Positions 9,272-18,500 of a DNA stretch of 64,000 nucleotides are shown one piece after another. Source of the stretch: Marinagarivorans algicola (GTDB taxonomy: Bacteria > Pseudomonadota > Gammaproteobacteria > Pseudomonadales > Cellvibrionaceae); the NCBI RefSeq assembly GCF_001292705.1, contig NZ_LGAK01000011.1, positions 1 through 64,000 on the forward strand. Direction: 5' to 3'. Under the pieces are notes generated by a model. It did not search any database, was not told the origin of the DNA, and worked only from the letters and a program-made list of their open reading frames with translations. Position 1 is the stretch's first letter. Each line of letters starts with the position of its first letter. The translations under genes were made by a program, and so were the position numbers.

Positions 9272-10855
9272 TTAGTGCTCACGGGTGGCTCTAAAACGTA
9301 CTTTAGGGTAACGCTCTTGGGCCAATGATAAATTCACACGGTTAGGCGCTAAATATGTTAAATGCCCACCACCATCAATACTTAAGTTCTCGGCACATTT
9401 ACGCTTAAACTCATCAAATACTTTGTCATCTTCACAATCGACCCAGCGCGCTGTAGCCACACTCACCGGCTCGTAAATTGCCTCAACTTTGTACTCGTCT
9501 TTTAAGCGATAAGATACCACTTCAAACTGCAATACACCCACAGCGCCCACAACAATATCGTTATTGTTTTGCGGGAAGAACACCTGCGTACTGCCCTCTT
9601 CTGATAACTGCTGCAAGCCTTTTTGTAGCGCTTTGGTTTTGAGCGGATCTTTAAGCCGAATACGACGGAAGAGCTCTGGCGCAAAATGAGGAATACCCGT
9701 GAATTTTAAATCTTCGCCTTCACTAAAGGCATCACCAATTTGAATTGTGCCATGGTTATGCAAGCCAATAATATCGCCTGCTTTGGCCTCGGATACCGCA
9801 CTACGGTCACCCGCTAAAAACGTGACCGCATCGCTAATGCGCACATCTTTACCTAGGCGTACATGGTGCATTTTCATGCCTTGCCTATAAGTACCCGAGC
9901 ACACGCGCATAAAGGCAATACGGTCGCGATGCTTGGGGTCCATATTGGCTTGAATCTTAAATACAAAGCCACTGAAATTGTCTTCGGTAGGAACCACCTC
10001 ACGGCTGGCAGCAGGGCGCGCTAAAGGCTCTGGCGCCCATTCGACAAAACCCTCTAGCATTTCACGTACGCCAAAGTTGCCCAGTGCTGTGCCATAAAAA
10101 ACAGGCGTTAGTTTACCTGCTAAGTAAGCCTCGCGATCAAAGACATGCGTGGCGCCACGCACCAATTCAATTTCCTCGCGCACATCATCAATGTAAGGGC
10201 CCAATAGCTCGGCAGCTTCATCGCTGGCTAAACCTTTGATTTGAATATCATCAGGAATAATCGACCCTTTACCTTGCTGAAACACATGCAAGGTATCAGT
10301 GTATAAGTTATAGACCCCTTTAAACTCTTTACCCATACCCAGCGGCCAGTTAATAGGCGCTGCTGCAATTTTAAGGACATCTTCAATTTCATCGAGCACT
10401 TCAATAGGGTCACGGGTATCGCGATCCATTTTGTTGATAAACGATAAAATAGGCGTATCGCGTAAGCGACACACTTCCATTAACTTAATCGTACGATCTT
10501 CAACCCCTTTCGCGCCATCAATCACCATAAGTACTGAGTCAACCGCGGTTAAAGTTCGGTAAGTATCTTCCGAAAAATCTTCGTGTCCTGGTGTATCAAG
10601 CAGGTTAACCATGCGCCCCTTGTAAGGAAACTGCATAACCGAGGAGGTGACCGAAATACCGCGCTCTTGCTCCATACTCATCCAGTCCGACTTAGCATGC
10701 GGGCCTTTTTTACCTTTTACAGAGCCCGCTACCTGTATAGCTTGCCCCCACAAAAGGAGTTTTTCGGTGATCGTCGTTTTACCGGCATCAGGATGCGAGA
10801 TGATAGCAAAGGTCCTTCGCTTATTGATTTCATTAAGAAAATCTTGGTTTGCCAT
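9272..10855 (-). CDS. prfC: peptide chain release factor 3
   Basis: RF3 is a GTPase that recycles RF1 and RF2 from the ribosome after termination. The 527-residue protein is full length. GTPase motifs are [13 protein letters not shown] (G1), DTPGHEDF (G3) and NKMDRD (G4), followed by the translation-factor beta-barrel. This is the standard integration target of SXT/R391 ICEs, and the repressor end of such an element begins directly upstream. In integrated strains the first codons and the promoter of prfC are supplied by the element; the first residues [14 protein letters not shown] may therefore be element-derived. No good ribosome-binding site is visible before the ATG. Confidence 0.97.
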   Translation of the reverse strand: MANQDFLNEINKRRTFAIISHPDAGKTTITEKLLLWGQAIQVAGSVKGKKGPHAKSDWMSMEQERGISVTSSVMQFPYKGRMVNLLDTPGHEDFSEDTYRTLTAVDSVLMVIDGAKGVEDRTIKLMEVCRLRDTPILSFINKMDRDTRDPIEVLDEIEDVLKIAAAPINWPLGMGKEFKGVYNLYTDTLHVFQQGKGSIIPDDIQIKGLASDEAAELLGPYIDDVREEIELVRGATHVFDREAYLAGKLTPVFYGTALGNFGVREMLEGFVEWAPEPLARPAASREVVPTEDNFSGFVFKIQANMDPKHRDRIAFMRVCSGTYRQGMKMHHVRLGKDVRISDAVTFLAGDRSAVSEAKAGDIIGLHNHGTIQIGDAFSEGEDLKFTGIPHFAPELFRRIRLKDPLKTKALQKGLQQLSEEGSTQVFFPQNNNDIVVGAVGVLQFEVVSYRLKDEYKVEAIYEPVSVATARWVDCEDDKVFDEFKRKCAENLSIDGGGHLTYLAPNRVNLSLAQERYPKVRFRATREH

Positions 10856-10860
10856 GTATA
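10775..10860. other. probable attachment-site junction (ICE/prfC)
   Basis: SXT/R391 elements recombine at a short core inside the first codons of prfC. By position this must lie near the codons for [10 protein letters not shown] (about 10785-10820). I cannot fix the core exactly without the partner junction, which is outside the window. Everything to the right has element gene content. Confidence 0.5.
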
Positions 10861-11111
10861 AATTCTTTTAGTTTGTACACGGATTTGTACACACTTTTGG
10901 AAGTACTCTCTTTTCAGTTCTTCGCTTGTCAAATCCGTCGTGTTAATCGTAATTGGCCGCTATTTTCGCTGATCTTGACTTTATAAACAATCAATGGTTA
11001 TCTGATCGGTTACCATTTACTCTCAGCGTGCGCCAATGCTCAGTTGTAGCTGTTTGCAATCGTTGCTTCTTCAGCTCATGAACAACTGTGGCTAAACCAC
11101 AAATTCCTTTG
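10856..11111. promoter_or_regulatory. element-supplied upstream region of prfC
   Basis: About 256 bases between prfC and setR. On the minus strand TTGACA (10932-10927) is a good -35 match, with a weaker -10-like AGAGTAC about 17 bases on. Nearer prfC there is a direct repeat TTTGTACAC at 10872-10880 and 10884-10892, which includes the inverted pair GTACA-N6-TGTAC (10875-10890). These could be integrase or regulator binding sites. A short hairpin (TGTGG..CCACA) after the setR stop has no T-run. Confidence 0.5.
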
Positions 11112-11759
11112 CTACCAAAAATCGATGATAGCTTGTCGTACTACACCAATGATGGTGCAGTTGCCGTTGATCGGTATTGCAGGGTATTGGGGGTTCAAAG
11201 GTTTTAGGTACTTCTGTTCACCATCAATGACCAACTGCTTAAAGGTTGCTTCTTTCGAATCATCCAAACGCGCAACAACCAATGAGCCTGAAGAGTAAGG
11301 TAACTCAGGATCAACAACGATCACTGCCCCCTCAGGTATGGATTTTTTTCCGCTTGGATTTTCCATACTGTCGCCTTTTACGCGAAGTGCGAAACAACCC
11401 TCATGTGCTTTCCCAGTGACTTCACGCCACTCCTCAGCATCTTCATGGGCAAATCCCTCCGCTATTTCAGTCCAATCACCGGCCTGAACCCAGTTAATGA
11501 GAGGAATTCTTCCCTTAATATCAGGCCCGACTTCTACATTACCGACCCCCAAGCCAATCTCGCCATCACCCGTGGCGAGCCAATGAGCATTCACGCGAAG
11601 CGCCTCCGCGATCTGCATGGTGTAACGAGACCTAGCCGATTTACCAGAGCAAATCTGGCTGATCGACTGCTGTTTGATACCAATGCGACGAGCCAACTCA
11701 GACTGAGTCACCCCAGTAAGCTGCAAGGCATGGTTTAGTCGTTCGGATAAAGTTTTCAT
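11112..11759 (-). CDS. setR: SetR-like CI repressor (HTH plus S24 peptidase)
   Basis: Keeps the element quiescent by repressing the divergent cro-setDC operon; cleaved during the SOS response. The 215-residue protein has an XRE-type HTH at residues 5-60 (TQSELARRIGIKQQSISQI). A LexA/CI-like peptidase domain follows. The self-cleavage bond is Ala93-Gly94 (VQAGDW), and the catalytic pair is Ser131 (KGDSMENP) and Lys174 (ATFKQL). It faces croS across a 117 bp region with four operators. Position next to prfC and all motifs match SetR of SXT/R391. Confidence 0.93.
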   Translation of the reverse strand: MKTLSERLNHALQLTGVTQSELARRIGIKQQSISQICSGKSARSRYTMQIAEALRVNAHWLATGDGEIGLGVGNVEVGPDIKGRIPLINWVQAGDWTEIAEGFAHEDAEEWREVTGKAHEGCFALRVKGDSMENPSGKKSIPEGAVIVVDPELPYSSGSLVVARLDDSKEATFKQLVIDGEQKYLKPLNPQYPAIPINGNCTIIGVVRQAIIDFW

Positions 11760-11770
11760 AAGCCCGTATT

Positions 11771-11865
11771 CTACAAATAAAACTGTAGCCTTTCAACAAT
11801 TTTAACTGTTGACTAATCTACAGTTTAAACTGTAACATTCAATCTTGTAACAGTTATTATTGTAA
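11771..11865. promoter_or_regulatory. four SetR/Cro operators
   Basis: Four related 18 bp dyads lie between setR and croS: CTACAAATAAAACTGTAG (11771-11788), CAACAATTTTAACTGTTG (11794-11811), CTACAGTTTAAACTGTAA (11818-11835) and TAACAGTTATTATTGTAA (11848-11865). The half-site is roughly (C/T)(T/A)ACAGTT. The third holds a perfect 16 bp palindrome at 11819-11834. The fourth ends beside the croS ribosome-binding site, so occupancy would block croS directly. The four-operator arrangement matches what is known for SXT. Confidence 0.88.
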
Positions 11866-11876
11866 CAGGAGACGGT

Positions 11877-12128
11877 ATGGAAGTGTTCAACACGACACAA
11901 AAACATCTCCGCCGTGCCATTGACTTGGTAGGCGGGCAATCAGCATTAGCACGAGCCATCAACTCAAAACAGCAAAACGTTTGGTTTTGGTTGAATAAAT
12001 CAGGGCGTGTTCCCGCTGAATTCGTTTTACCCATCGAACAAGCTACGCAAGGACAGGTAACCCGATCCCAGTTAAGACCGGACATCTATCCCGAATGCCC
12101 AAGCGAGCTGAAAGCCAGTAACCAGTAG
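11877..12128 (+). CDS. croS: Cro-like DNA-binding protein (CroS)
   Basis: An 83-residue YdaS/Cro-type HTH protein (GGQSALARAINSKQQNVWFWLNKSGRVPAEFVLPIEQ), divergent from setR. In SXT the equivalent protein opposes SetR at the shared operators and favours the transfer state. The start has GGAGA eight bases upstream, and the last operator almost touches it. It leads a rightward operon that runs to setC and the small membrane protein gene. Confidence 0.88.
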   Translation: MEVFNTTQKHLRRAIDLVGGQSALARAINSKQQNVWFWLNKSGRVPAEFVLPIEQATQGQVTRSQLRPDIYPECPSELKASNQ

Positions 12129-12143
12129 GATTAAGGGCAAATA

Positions 12144-12191
12144 ATGGTCAGCATTTTACGTAAACACAAAAGCGAGTTCCTCCATGCGTGA
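12144..12191 (+). CDS. putative 15-residue leader peptide
   Basis: ATG after AAGGG opens a 15-codon frame (MVSILRKHKSEFLHA) whose TGA (12189-12191) overlaps the ATG (12184) of the next gene. The next gene itself has no clear ribosome-binding site. This arrangement suggests translational coupling, with ribosomes finishing the leader re-starting at 12184. Confidence 0.45.
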   Translation: MVSILRKHKSEFLHA

Positions 12192-13053
12192 TTATGGCAA
12201 GGTCTATACCCGCTTTTGGCTAAAGCAAAACGTTTTGTCCTGGAGTGACTCAGCGAAGTTGCTAGGACTGTATTTGCTTACATGCCCACATTGTAATTTG
12301 CTTGGCTGCTTTCGATTGCCGATTGGTTACGTTGCTTCTGACTTGAACTGGGATGAGCAACAGGTTGCCAAGGCTCTAAATGAGTTAGAACAAGATCAGT
12401 TCCTCATTCGTTGCGAGGAATCCGGTTGGACTTTGATTCGGAGCTTTCTGAAGCACAACCCAATCGAAAACCCAAACCAAGGTAAAGCAGCCTTTCGGTT
12501 GCTTAAAGATGTACCTGCCGACTTCATTGGTATGGCATCGCTTTTGAAATCTCTTGCCGCTTTTCAAGCTCGGCTACCAGAAGAATTTTCATCATTGTTT
12601 ATGCCTGATGGCAACCCGGTAAGGGACTCTCAACGGTCGGATGACTCTGAGAGAAGCAATAAACCAACAGTTAAAACTGTTGACCACATACAGTTTGAAG
12701 ACTTCTGGGATGTACAAATACGCAAAGAAAAAAAAGCGAAAGCCAAAGAAGAATGGCTTCGCATGGGCCTCAATGAAGACCATGAACTCGCCTTGGAAGT
12801 GCTAACACGCTGGAAAGAGCAACGAGACAACCGATTGCAGTATCAAGATCGGACTAAGACCCCTATGCCACATAACTGGCTTTTAAACCGGCAATGGGAA
12901 GACGAGTACGTTCGCATTGATGAAGTACAGCAATCATCGACGAGCCTAAAGGGCAGCAATCACCAATTGAATATTGAAGAAAGCAATCGTCGCATCGCTG
13001 AAAGCTGGGCCGGACCAGGTATTCGGGAGGTTCGTTCAAGTGCAGGAGGTTGA
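12184..13053 (+). CDS. phage replication-initiation-like HTH protein, ICE regulatory operon
   Basis: A 289-residue protein of the kind found in phage replication regions. The N-terminal 100 residues look like a winged-helix domain of replisome organisers (RFWLKQNVLSWSDSAKLLGLYLLTCP, then LNWDEQQVAKALNELEQDQFLI). A charged linker follows, and the C-terminal part has KAKAKEEWLRMGL and a final Ser-rich tail. It is the second gene of the cro-setDC operon and probably coupled to the leader peptide at 12144. Function in the element is not established; a role in intracellular replication is only suggested by the domain. Confidence 0.6.
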   Translation: MRDYGKVYTRFWLKQNVLSWSDSAKLLGLYLLTCPHCNLLGCFRLPIGYVASDLNWDEQQVAKALNELEQDQFLIRCEESGWTLIRSFLKHNPIENPNQGKAAFRLLKDVPADFIGMASLLKSLAAFQARLPEEFSSLFMPDGNPVRDSQRSDDSERSNKPTVKTVDHIQFEDFWDVQIRKEKKAKAKEEWLRMGLNEDHELALEVLTRWKEQRDNRLQYQDRTKTPMPHNWLLNRQWEDEYVRIDEVQQSSTSLKGSNHQLNIEESNRRIAESWAGPGIREVRSSAGG

Positions 13054-13702
13054 TAAACGCGAGTTTGCTGAAGTTTGGGGAGCAGCTTGGGCCATGTATG
13101 GCAAAAGCGTATCACCGCAATTGCTATCCATCGCATTTGAAGCCCTTCGTGCTTATAGCATTGAAGAAGTGCGAATCGGTCTGACTCGGCATATTCAATC
13201 ACCGGATACTGGGCAATTTTTTCCAAAGCCCGCTGACGTCATCAAGCATATCGATGGCAACTCGGGTTCAAGAGCCATGATTGCTTGGAACAAAGTTGAC
13301 AAGGCTGTTCGTCAGGTTGGCGCTTGGACATCCGTGATGTTTGACGATGCACTTATCCACCGCGTGATTTCAGACATGGGGGGATGGGTTGAACTCTGCA
13401 AAGTTGATGACAGGGAATACCCCTTTAAGCAAAAAGAGTTTTTAACACGCTACCAGGCTTACTTGTTGCGGGACGAAGTGGGTGAATACCCAAGGCTATT
13501 ACAAGGTATTGCAGACCATCAGAACCAGCAAAAAGGATTTGATATGCAAGCGCCGGTTGCCGTGGGCGACTGGTCAAAAGCAGCACAAGTTTATACAAGA
13601 GGCATCACCGACTTTAGCGCAGTGCCTTTGAAAAGAATAAGCCCGAAAGCCATTCAGGCGCTTCTCGGAAATCAATTAGAGGACAAAAATGAAAACGATT
13701 AA
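13040..13702 (+). CDS. DUF6475-like phage-type protein, ICE regulatory operon
   Basis: A 220-residue protein resembling small phage proteins encoded beside replication initiators. I chose the GTG at 13040 because GGGAGG lies nine bases upstream; a longer frame starts at 12974 but would overlap the previous gene by 80 bases. Visible features: FAEVWGAAWAMYGKSVSPQLLSIAFEAL, then FFPKPADVIKHI, a stretch also common in P-type loader proteins. No catalytic motif is apparent. It overlaps the preceding gene by 14 bases and the following one by 14 bases, so all are one operon. Family name given from memory with moderate certainty. Confidence 0.55.
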   Translation: MQEVDKREFAEVWGAAWAMYGKSVSPQLLSIAFEALRAYSIEEVRIGLTRHIQSPDTGQFFPKPADVIKHIDGNSGSRAMIAWNKVDKAVRQVGAWTSVMFDDALIHRVISDMGGWVELCKVDDREYPFKQKEFLTRYQAYLLRDEVGEYPRLLQGIADHQNQQKGFDMQAPVAVGDWSKAAQVYTRGITDFSAVPLKRISPKAIQALLGNQLEDKNEND

Positions 13703-14237
13703 AGCAAAAACAATTGCCCTAGTGATAGCCATGTCCGCAAGCACTTCAGTCTATGCGTTTCCGGGCTATCAGTGGGAAAAAGCAGCACAAAGCGTTGGTA
13801 TTGATCCAGTCATGCTCTACGCCGTTGCCTTGGCTGAGTCGGCCTCACATCGTGGTCTCAACATGACCAGTCCATGGCCATACGCAATTCGCAATGGTTC
13901 AAACGCAACCTACGCCAAATCTAAGACAGAAGCAGAGCAACTGTTAAACCAGGCACTGCAAGAGACTGAAAAATATCAGCTCGATATTGGCCTTATGCAA
14001 ATCAATTTGCATTGGCATGGGCATCGGGTGAGCTCAGCAGCGGAACTGCTAGACCCCATCACCAACCTTACGGTCGGCTCAAGTATTTTGGCCGAAGCAA
14101 TCAAGTCTTCACCAAATGATTTAGAGCTTGGCATAGGCCGCTATCACAGTTGGAACGAAGAGCGTGCACGCTGGTATGGGCAAAGAGTGCTTTCTATCTA
14201 TCGCAATATTTTACATGAACTGGAGGTCCGTCAATGA
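13689..14237 (+). CDS. exported lytic transglycosylase (SLT domain)
   Basis: A 182-residue VirB1/PilT-like muramidase that opens peptidoglycan for the transfer apparatus. A signal peptide covers residues 1-24 (KTIALVIAMSASTSVYAF). The catalytic glutamate is in YAVALAESASHRG, and the SLT core continues with DIGLMQINLHWHG and the GIGRYHSWNE motif. It overlaps the previous gene by 14 bases and setD by four (ATGA), so it is translated as part of the setDC operon rather than with the tra genes. Confidence 0.85.
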   Translation: MKTIKAKTIALVIAMSASTSVYAFPGYQWEKAAQSVGIDPVMLYAVALAESASHRGLNMTSPWPYAIRNGSNATYAKSKTEAEQLLNQALQETEKYQLDIGLMQINLHWHGHRVSSAAELLDPITNLTVGSSILAEAIKSSPNDLELGIGRYHSWNEERARWYGQRVLSIYRNILHELEVRQ

Positions 14238-14533
14238 CAACCAATCAACAAGACTTCTATCAATTAAATTTGGCGTACCTACACGCAGCACGAGAATTAG
14301 CGCGAATTGATCCGCAAGAGGCCGTCTTGCGCTTTGGACTTACACGCGACGTGGTTGATGCTCTGATTAATGCTGGTGTTGATGACCTGCAACGAGTGGC
14401 GACCTCATCATTCATGCTGTTTCAACCAAGGGGTAACCAAAGCCAACTGATTGAGATGGTGAAGAGCAAAGGCACAGGTATCCCAAGAATCGCTTATTTA
14501 TTATCAACCCTAAACAACAAGGGGGATGCATGA
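14234..14533 (+). CDS. setD: SetD, FlhD-like subunit of the transfer activator
   Basis: A 99-residue FlhD homologue. With SetC it forms the master activator that turns on int and the tra operons in SXT/R391 elements. The FlhD-like helices are seen in LNLAYLHAARELARIDPQEAVLRFGL and DDLQRVATSSFMLFQPRG. The start overlaps the transglycosylase stop by four bases and its stop overlaps the setC start by four, a tight coupling that would give near-equal amounts of the two subunits. Confidence 0.9.
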   Translation: MTTNQQDFYQLNLAYLHAARELARIDPQEAVLRFGLTRDVVDALINAGVDDLQRVATSSFMLFQPRGNQSQLIEMVKSKGTGIPRIAYLLSTLNNKGDA

Positions 14534-15063
14534 TTGATAACCTGTCCAAAAGTGAGCTATTTACCCGAGCCTCGCTGCTTATTAAATACGGATTTCGAAC
14601 AACCATTATCGCGCTCGATACAGGTTTGCCAATCCACATTATCAGAAGGCTGCACAAAGAAGTGACTGGCAAGTCACCTTGTCCTGGTCAATTACCAGAA
14701 TCTGATGCCATTGTTAAAAGCAGAAGAGCCCTAGTTGAAGGCTCCCTGCTGATGGCGCTTTATGTCAATATTGGTGGTGATAATGTCTACAAGCAATTAA
14801 ATATTGATGCTTTGATGAAAGCTTACGATGCGTACTTGGTTGCAAGGGAAGAAGCAGATCTTCCAGCTGAAATCCCCTGGAAAAAACTAACCATCAATGA
14901 AGGTTGGGTTCTAGCTCGTGATTTAAGATCACAGCTTGCATCCTTACACCGGTGTCGATGCGGCAGTCTGTATTTGACGGTATCACAACAGCGCATTCAG
15001 CTTAAATGCCCTGTGTGTGAGATTATGGCCGAGCAAACCACTAGAGCACTTTTTGAGAACTAA
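14530..15063 (+). CDS. setC: SetC, FlhC-like subunit of the transfer activator
   Basis: A 177-residue FlhC homologue, partner of SetD. The zinc-binding cysteines of FlhC are all present: Cys142 and Cys144 (CRCGSLY) and Cys160 and Cys163 (LKCPVC). The N-terminal region ASLLIKYGFRTTIIALDTGLP matches the DNA-binding part of FlhC. It is encoded in the operon under SetR control, so SOS cleavage of SetR would release it. Confidence 0.92.
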   Translation: MIDNLSKSELFTRASLLIKYGFRTTIIALDTGLPIHIIRRLHKEVTGKSPCPGQLPESDAIVKSRRALVEGSLLMALYVNIGGDNVYKQLNIDALMKAYDAYLVAREEADLPAEIPWKKLTINEGWVLARDLRSQLASLHRCRCGSLYLTVSQQRIQLKCPVCEIMAEQTTRALFEN

Positions 15064-15117
15064 CATGCTGATGCATGATTTGATTGTGCACCGCCCGTGC
15101 ACTTTGAGAGTACTAAG

Positions 15118-15549
15118 ATGACAAACTTACTTAAATCTTTACCAGCACGCTGCTGGGTTATATCACTGGGGCTTTTTCTGGCGACTTTGGCTGCGGCTCA
15201 TTTTTATCCATCAGAAATATTAACGGCATCTGCCAAGTTAGCGGCTTTGCCATTTCTGTTCTGCACCGTCGTTTTTTTAAGCTACTTGGGATTCAAAGCG
15301 ACCTGTAACCCTATCGGCCTTATAACTGTCACCTTAGTGTTTGTAGCAATCGCATATTGGCAAGCGAGTTGGACAATGTTATGTGTCGGTTTAGCTTTCT
15401 TGGGCTTAAGCGGTCTAATCCGTTTATTTCAAAGGCAACTGAAAGATACCGGTCGAGAACTAAACCTGAGCGAAAAAAAATATTGGTACTGGGTAAACGA
15501 ATTTGCAGATGGTCGCTCATCTATCCTCCCCAAAAAACCAAAAAAGTAG
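15118..15549 (+). CDS. small inner-membrane protein, entry-exclusion (Eex) candidate
   Basis: A 143-residue protein with about four membrane segments (CWVISLGLFLATLAAAHF, LAALPFLFCTVVFLSYLG, IGLITVTLVFVAIAYW, WTMLCVGLAFLGLSGL) and a basic, lysine-rich cytoplasmic tail. The ATG at 15118 has GAGAG upstream; a GTG at 15097 is the alternative. SXT/R391 Eex is an inner-membrane protein of about this size encoded next to traG, so this is the best candidate, but it faces traG here and I cannot align it. Confidence 0.5.
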   Translation: MTNLLKSLPARCWVISLGLFLATLAAAHFYPSEILTASAKLAALPFLFCTVVFLSYLGFKATCNPIGLITVTLVFVAIAYWQASWTMLCVGLAFLGLSGLIRLFQRQLKDTGRELNLSEKKYWYWVNEFADGRSSILPKKPKK

Positions 15550-15578
15550 CCAGCCTACAACGCTGGCTACCTTCTATT
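15540..15578. terminator. bidirectional terminator between the setDC operon and traG
   Basis: GTAGCCAGC (15546-15554) pairs perfectly with GCTGGCTAC (15562-15570). A-rich sequence precedes it and a T-rich stretch follows, so it can act on both strands between the convergent genes. The stop codon of the small membrane protein lies inside the stem. Confidence 0.75.
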
Positions 15579-15579
15579 T

Positions 15580-18500
15580 CTAGTTCCTTCCTGATGCCTG
15601 GTTATAGGCCCTAATATCGATCAAGTTGTTCTGAGCATAATCTCCCGCAAGGGATGCATTTGAGATCACCGCTATCTGCTTATCCACAAATGCTTTATCT
15701 TCTTCGGACACACTGTCAGGAATGTAAGCGCCACTCTCATCCTTTTGACGATACTCATTTAGCATTTGCTCCCTTAGACCTAGCATTTCAGGCGACCAAC
15801 TCGATGAGTCTTCAGAGTTGAATACGCGCCCCGCCAAACCTTCATTGAAAGCTTGAGCGAACACTTGACTTTGAATCGGGGTCAATCCCATTCTCTGCCC
15901 TTCGCTGTATGCTTCCTGTTTAAAATCATCAGCATACTGCTCTAAGAACTCACCATATCGATTGTTAACTGCCGCACCGAATGCCCCCGCCAACATGGCT
16001 TCAGACTTAGTGCCCCAGTTTACTTCGGAGGCATACTGCGAACTCGATCCACTGTATGCATCATTAAACGCCGTCAATGGGTTTTCCAAAGAGGTTCCGG
16101 CATCAACGGCGGCTTTTAAGCCATCCCAGGTTGATTTGCTGGCCACCGTTGCATTGTGCAAGAAACCTCGTGAGCCAGGATCTTCAAGCGCTTGTTCTTT
16201 GTAACTCTCATAGTCTTCGCCAAAGTGATTCAAGGTATGCAGTGCTGCATCAGTATGCTTGCCACTGAAATCACCTATAGCACTGGCGCTGTTGAAGAAC
16301 ATTTCAGCACCAGAAACTCCGCTATCATCAGCCATAATGCGTGATCGCCACTGAGATCCAGCTTCACTGATTAGTCCAGATTGATAGGTACTTGTGTCAG
16401 AAGCTACAGCCTGCTGGGCTTGCTGCTGATGCGCATTCAACTGTCCATCTATACCAGACAGATTGGTTTGGTAAGCCGATTGAGCTGCGTTGAACTGAGT
16501 TTGAACTGTTGCAGCATCCTCATAGCCTCCCAGAACACCCGATTCAACTTGGCTTTGAATACCACCAAAAGTAGGTGCAGTTGATGACATGCCTTCATTA
16601 GAGCGTGGCTGAATTGATCGTAAATCGGCTCCGGTAGCCATGGCCATAACAGTCATTGCTGCTTGATAATCATTGTCGCGTTCAGCGGGCGTTGAAGAGT
16701 TGCTATAGGTTAAAGACTCCATAGCTGCGGCCACATACGCCTGATTATCATCAGGTAGCAAGCGCTGATACATTGGAAGGTTTTCACGTAATCGGTTACC
16801 GGCTTCAACATGCTGGTTCATATAGCGACCTAAATAATCCATGACTTCAGGATTATCCGCCGCTAATCGAGTTAACGTCGCACCATCCGTGTTCCTTTGT
16901 CCTGATAGACTGTAGCTGGCCTGATCAAGCTCACTAAAGCGGTTTGATGCCGTGACAACGTCTTGTGCTGAACTCTGAAGAGACTGATAGTCTTGGTTAG
17001 ACAAGGACATCTCAACGCCAGAACGTCTTGAATCTGAAAGGTCCTTAACCATTGCATCGCGATACTCAGCACGTCGTGAATCACTTGATGCCAAGCTTTG
17101 CATCTCCCCAGTGAGCGTATTTGCGGTCGTTGACCGAGAACTGCCCTCTGATGACTCAACTTGGCCACTAAAGTTACCACCTAGATCCAACCCAGCTCGT
17201 AACCGTGATATTTTTGGTACACGAGATGAGTCTGGCTTATCGACTCCTGGCAAGTTGCCCTGTGGGGAGTCATTCCCCCCTGTACCAAGAAATCTTCCCA
17301 AGAACCCTTTATCTGCTACTTCTTTATCATCGGTATTTGTAATGGTTCCATCGCCACCGACCCTTAAGCCTCCCGATAACACGCCAGATACCAAGCCACG
17401 TACAGCATCTTTTTTATCGTCTCCAAAACCATACCGAGTTTGCAGGTCATCAGTAACCTGATTAACAACGGCGCTAGATGCGGAGTTAGAAGAACCTATC
17501 TGACGTCCAACCGAAGAAAGGTTGTCGTAACTTAGCTTTTCACCAAAAGTTCGACTCATGGTATTGCCAACCTGACGGCTAAAGGCTTGGGTTGCCTGAG
17601 TCATGGATTCTTTTGCAGAGCCGACCATTGAACCCACTGCGTTTCCGACAGAGAAACTGCTTAGTAGGTTTGACGCGCCGGTCATAGCAGAACCCGTAAG
17701 GGCTGAATTTTGGAACATTGACTGTGATTGCATTACCGGGGCATTTTTCGCGACATCTGGACTAGCCAGCTTTTCATCAATGGCATCACCGTTTTGAAGA
17801 CGCCCAGCCAAGTGGGTAGCGGTTATTGCTGAGCCATAAACGAGCATGAGCGAAATAGCCGGAACACTCGACGCCAACATGCCGCCAGTAGCTATCCAGG
17901 TTTGTAGCACTGAATCCATCTGCATCATCCCAGCAAAAGATGGCACTTCTGTACCTGCAAAGGCATCAAGAGCCGACATTTTCCCTGCAACGGTTAAATG
18001 AATATACAGGTTAATGATGGCCATGACAGGCATCCAAAGTTGAATCCAAAGCAGGATTAACAAGTACTTCCCGGCCATTCGCATCCCGATTTGGCCAAGG
18101 GCTATCACAAAGGCCATCAATGGGGTGATGGCGTAAATGAAACCCTCAAAAAACGTCATCATCGGACGAACGATACTTTGGAACAGGGTCTGCTCCGCCG
18201 CCCATTGCGTATTGCGCTGCTCAATCGCTTGGTTAACCATGACGGCTGCGGTGAAAGCTTGATCATCCATATACTTGCCCGTCACGCTTTGCTCATAAAT
18301 AGGCAAAAGCACCGACGCGGTCATGTACTCTTGAGTGTTAACTGAAGCCAAACCAAGGTTATTCAGTGCATTTCGGATCACGTCATCAGTGTCCGTTGCT
18401 GACGAAGTCCCCAATGAGGCTGACAGAACCTGTTTAAGCCTTGGAATGAAGGTTGATTCTGTCATGAGTTTCAGTTGGCTGTAGGCATCGGTGCAGTCCA

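Noticed and set aside
9502-9684. minus-strand frames inside prfC, traG and traN in other phases
   Set aside because: They overlap long genes with clear motifs, lack SD sequences, and show no family features.
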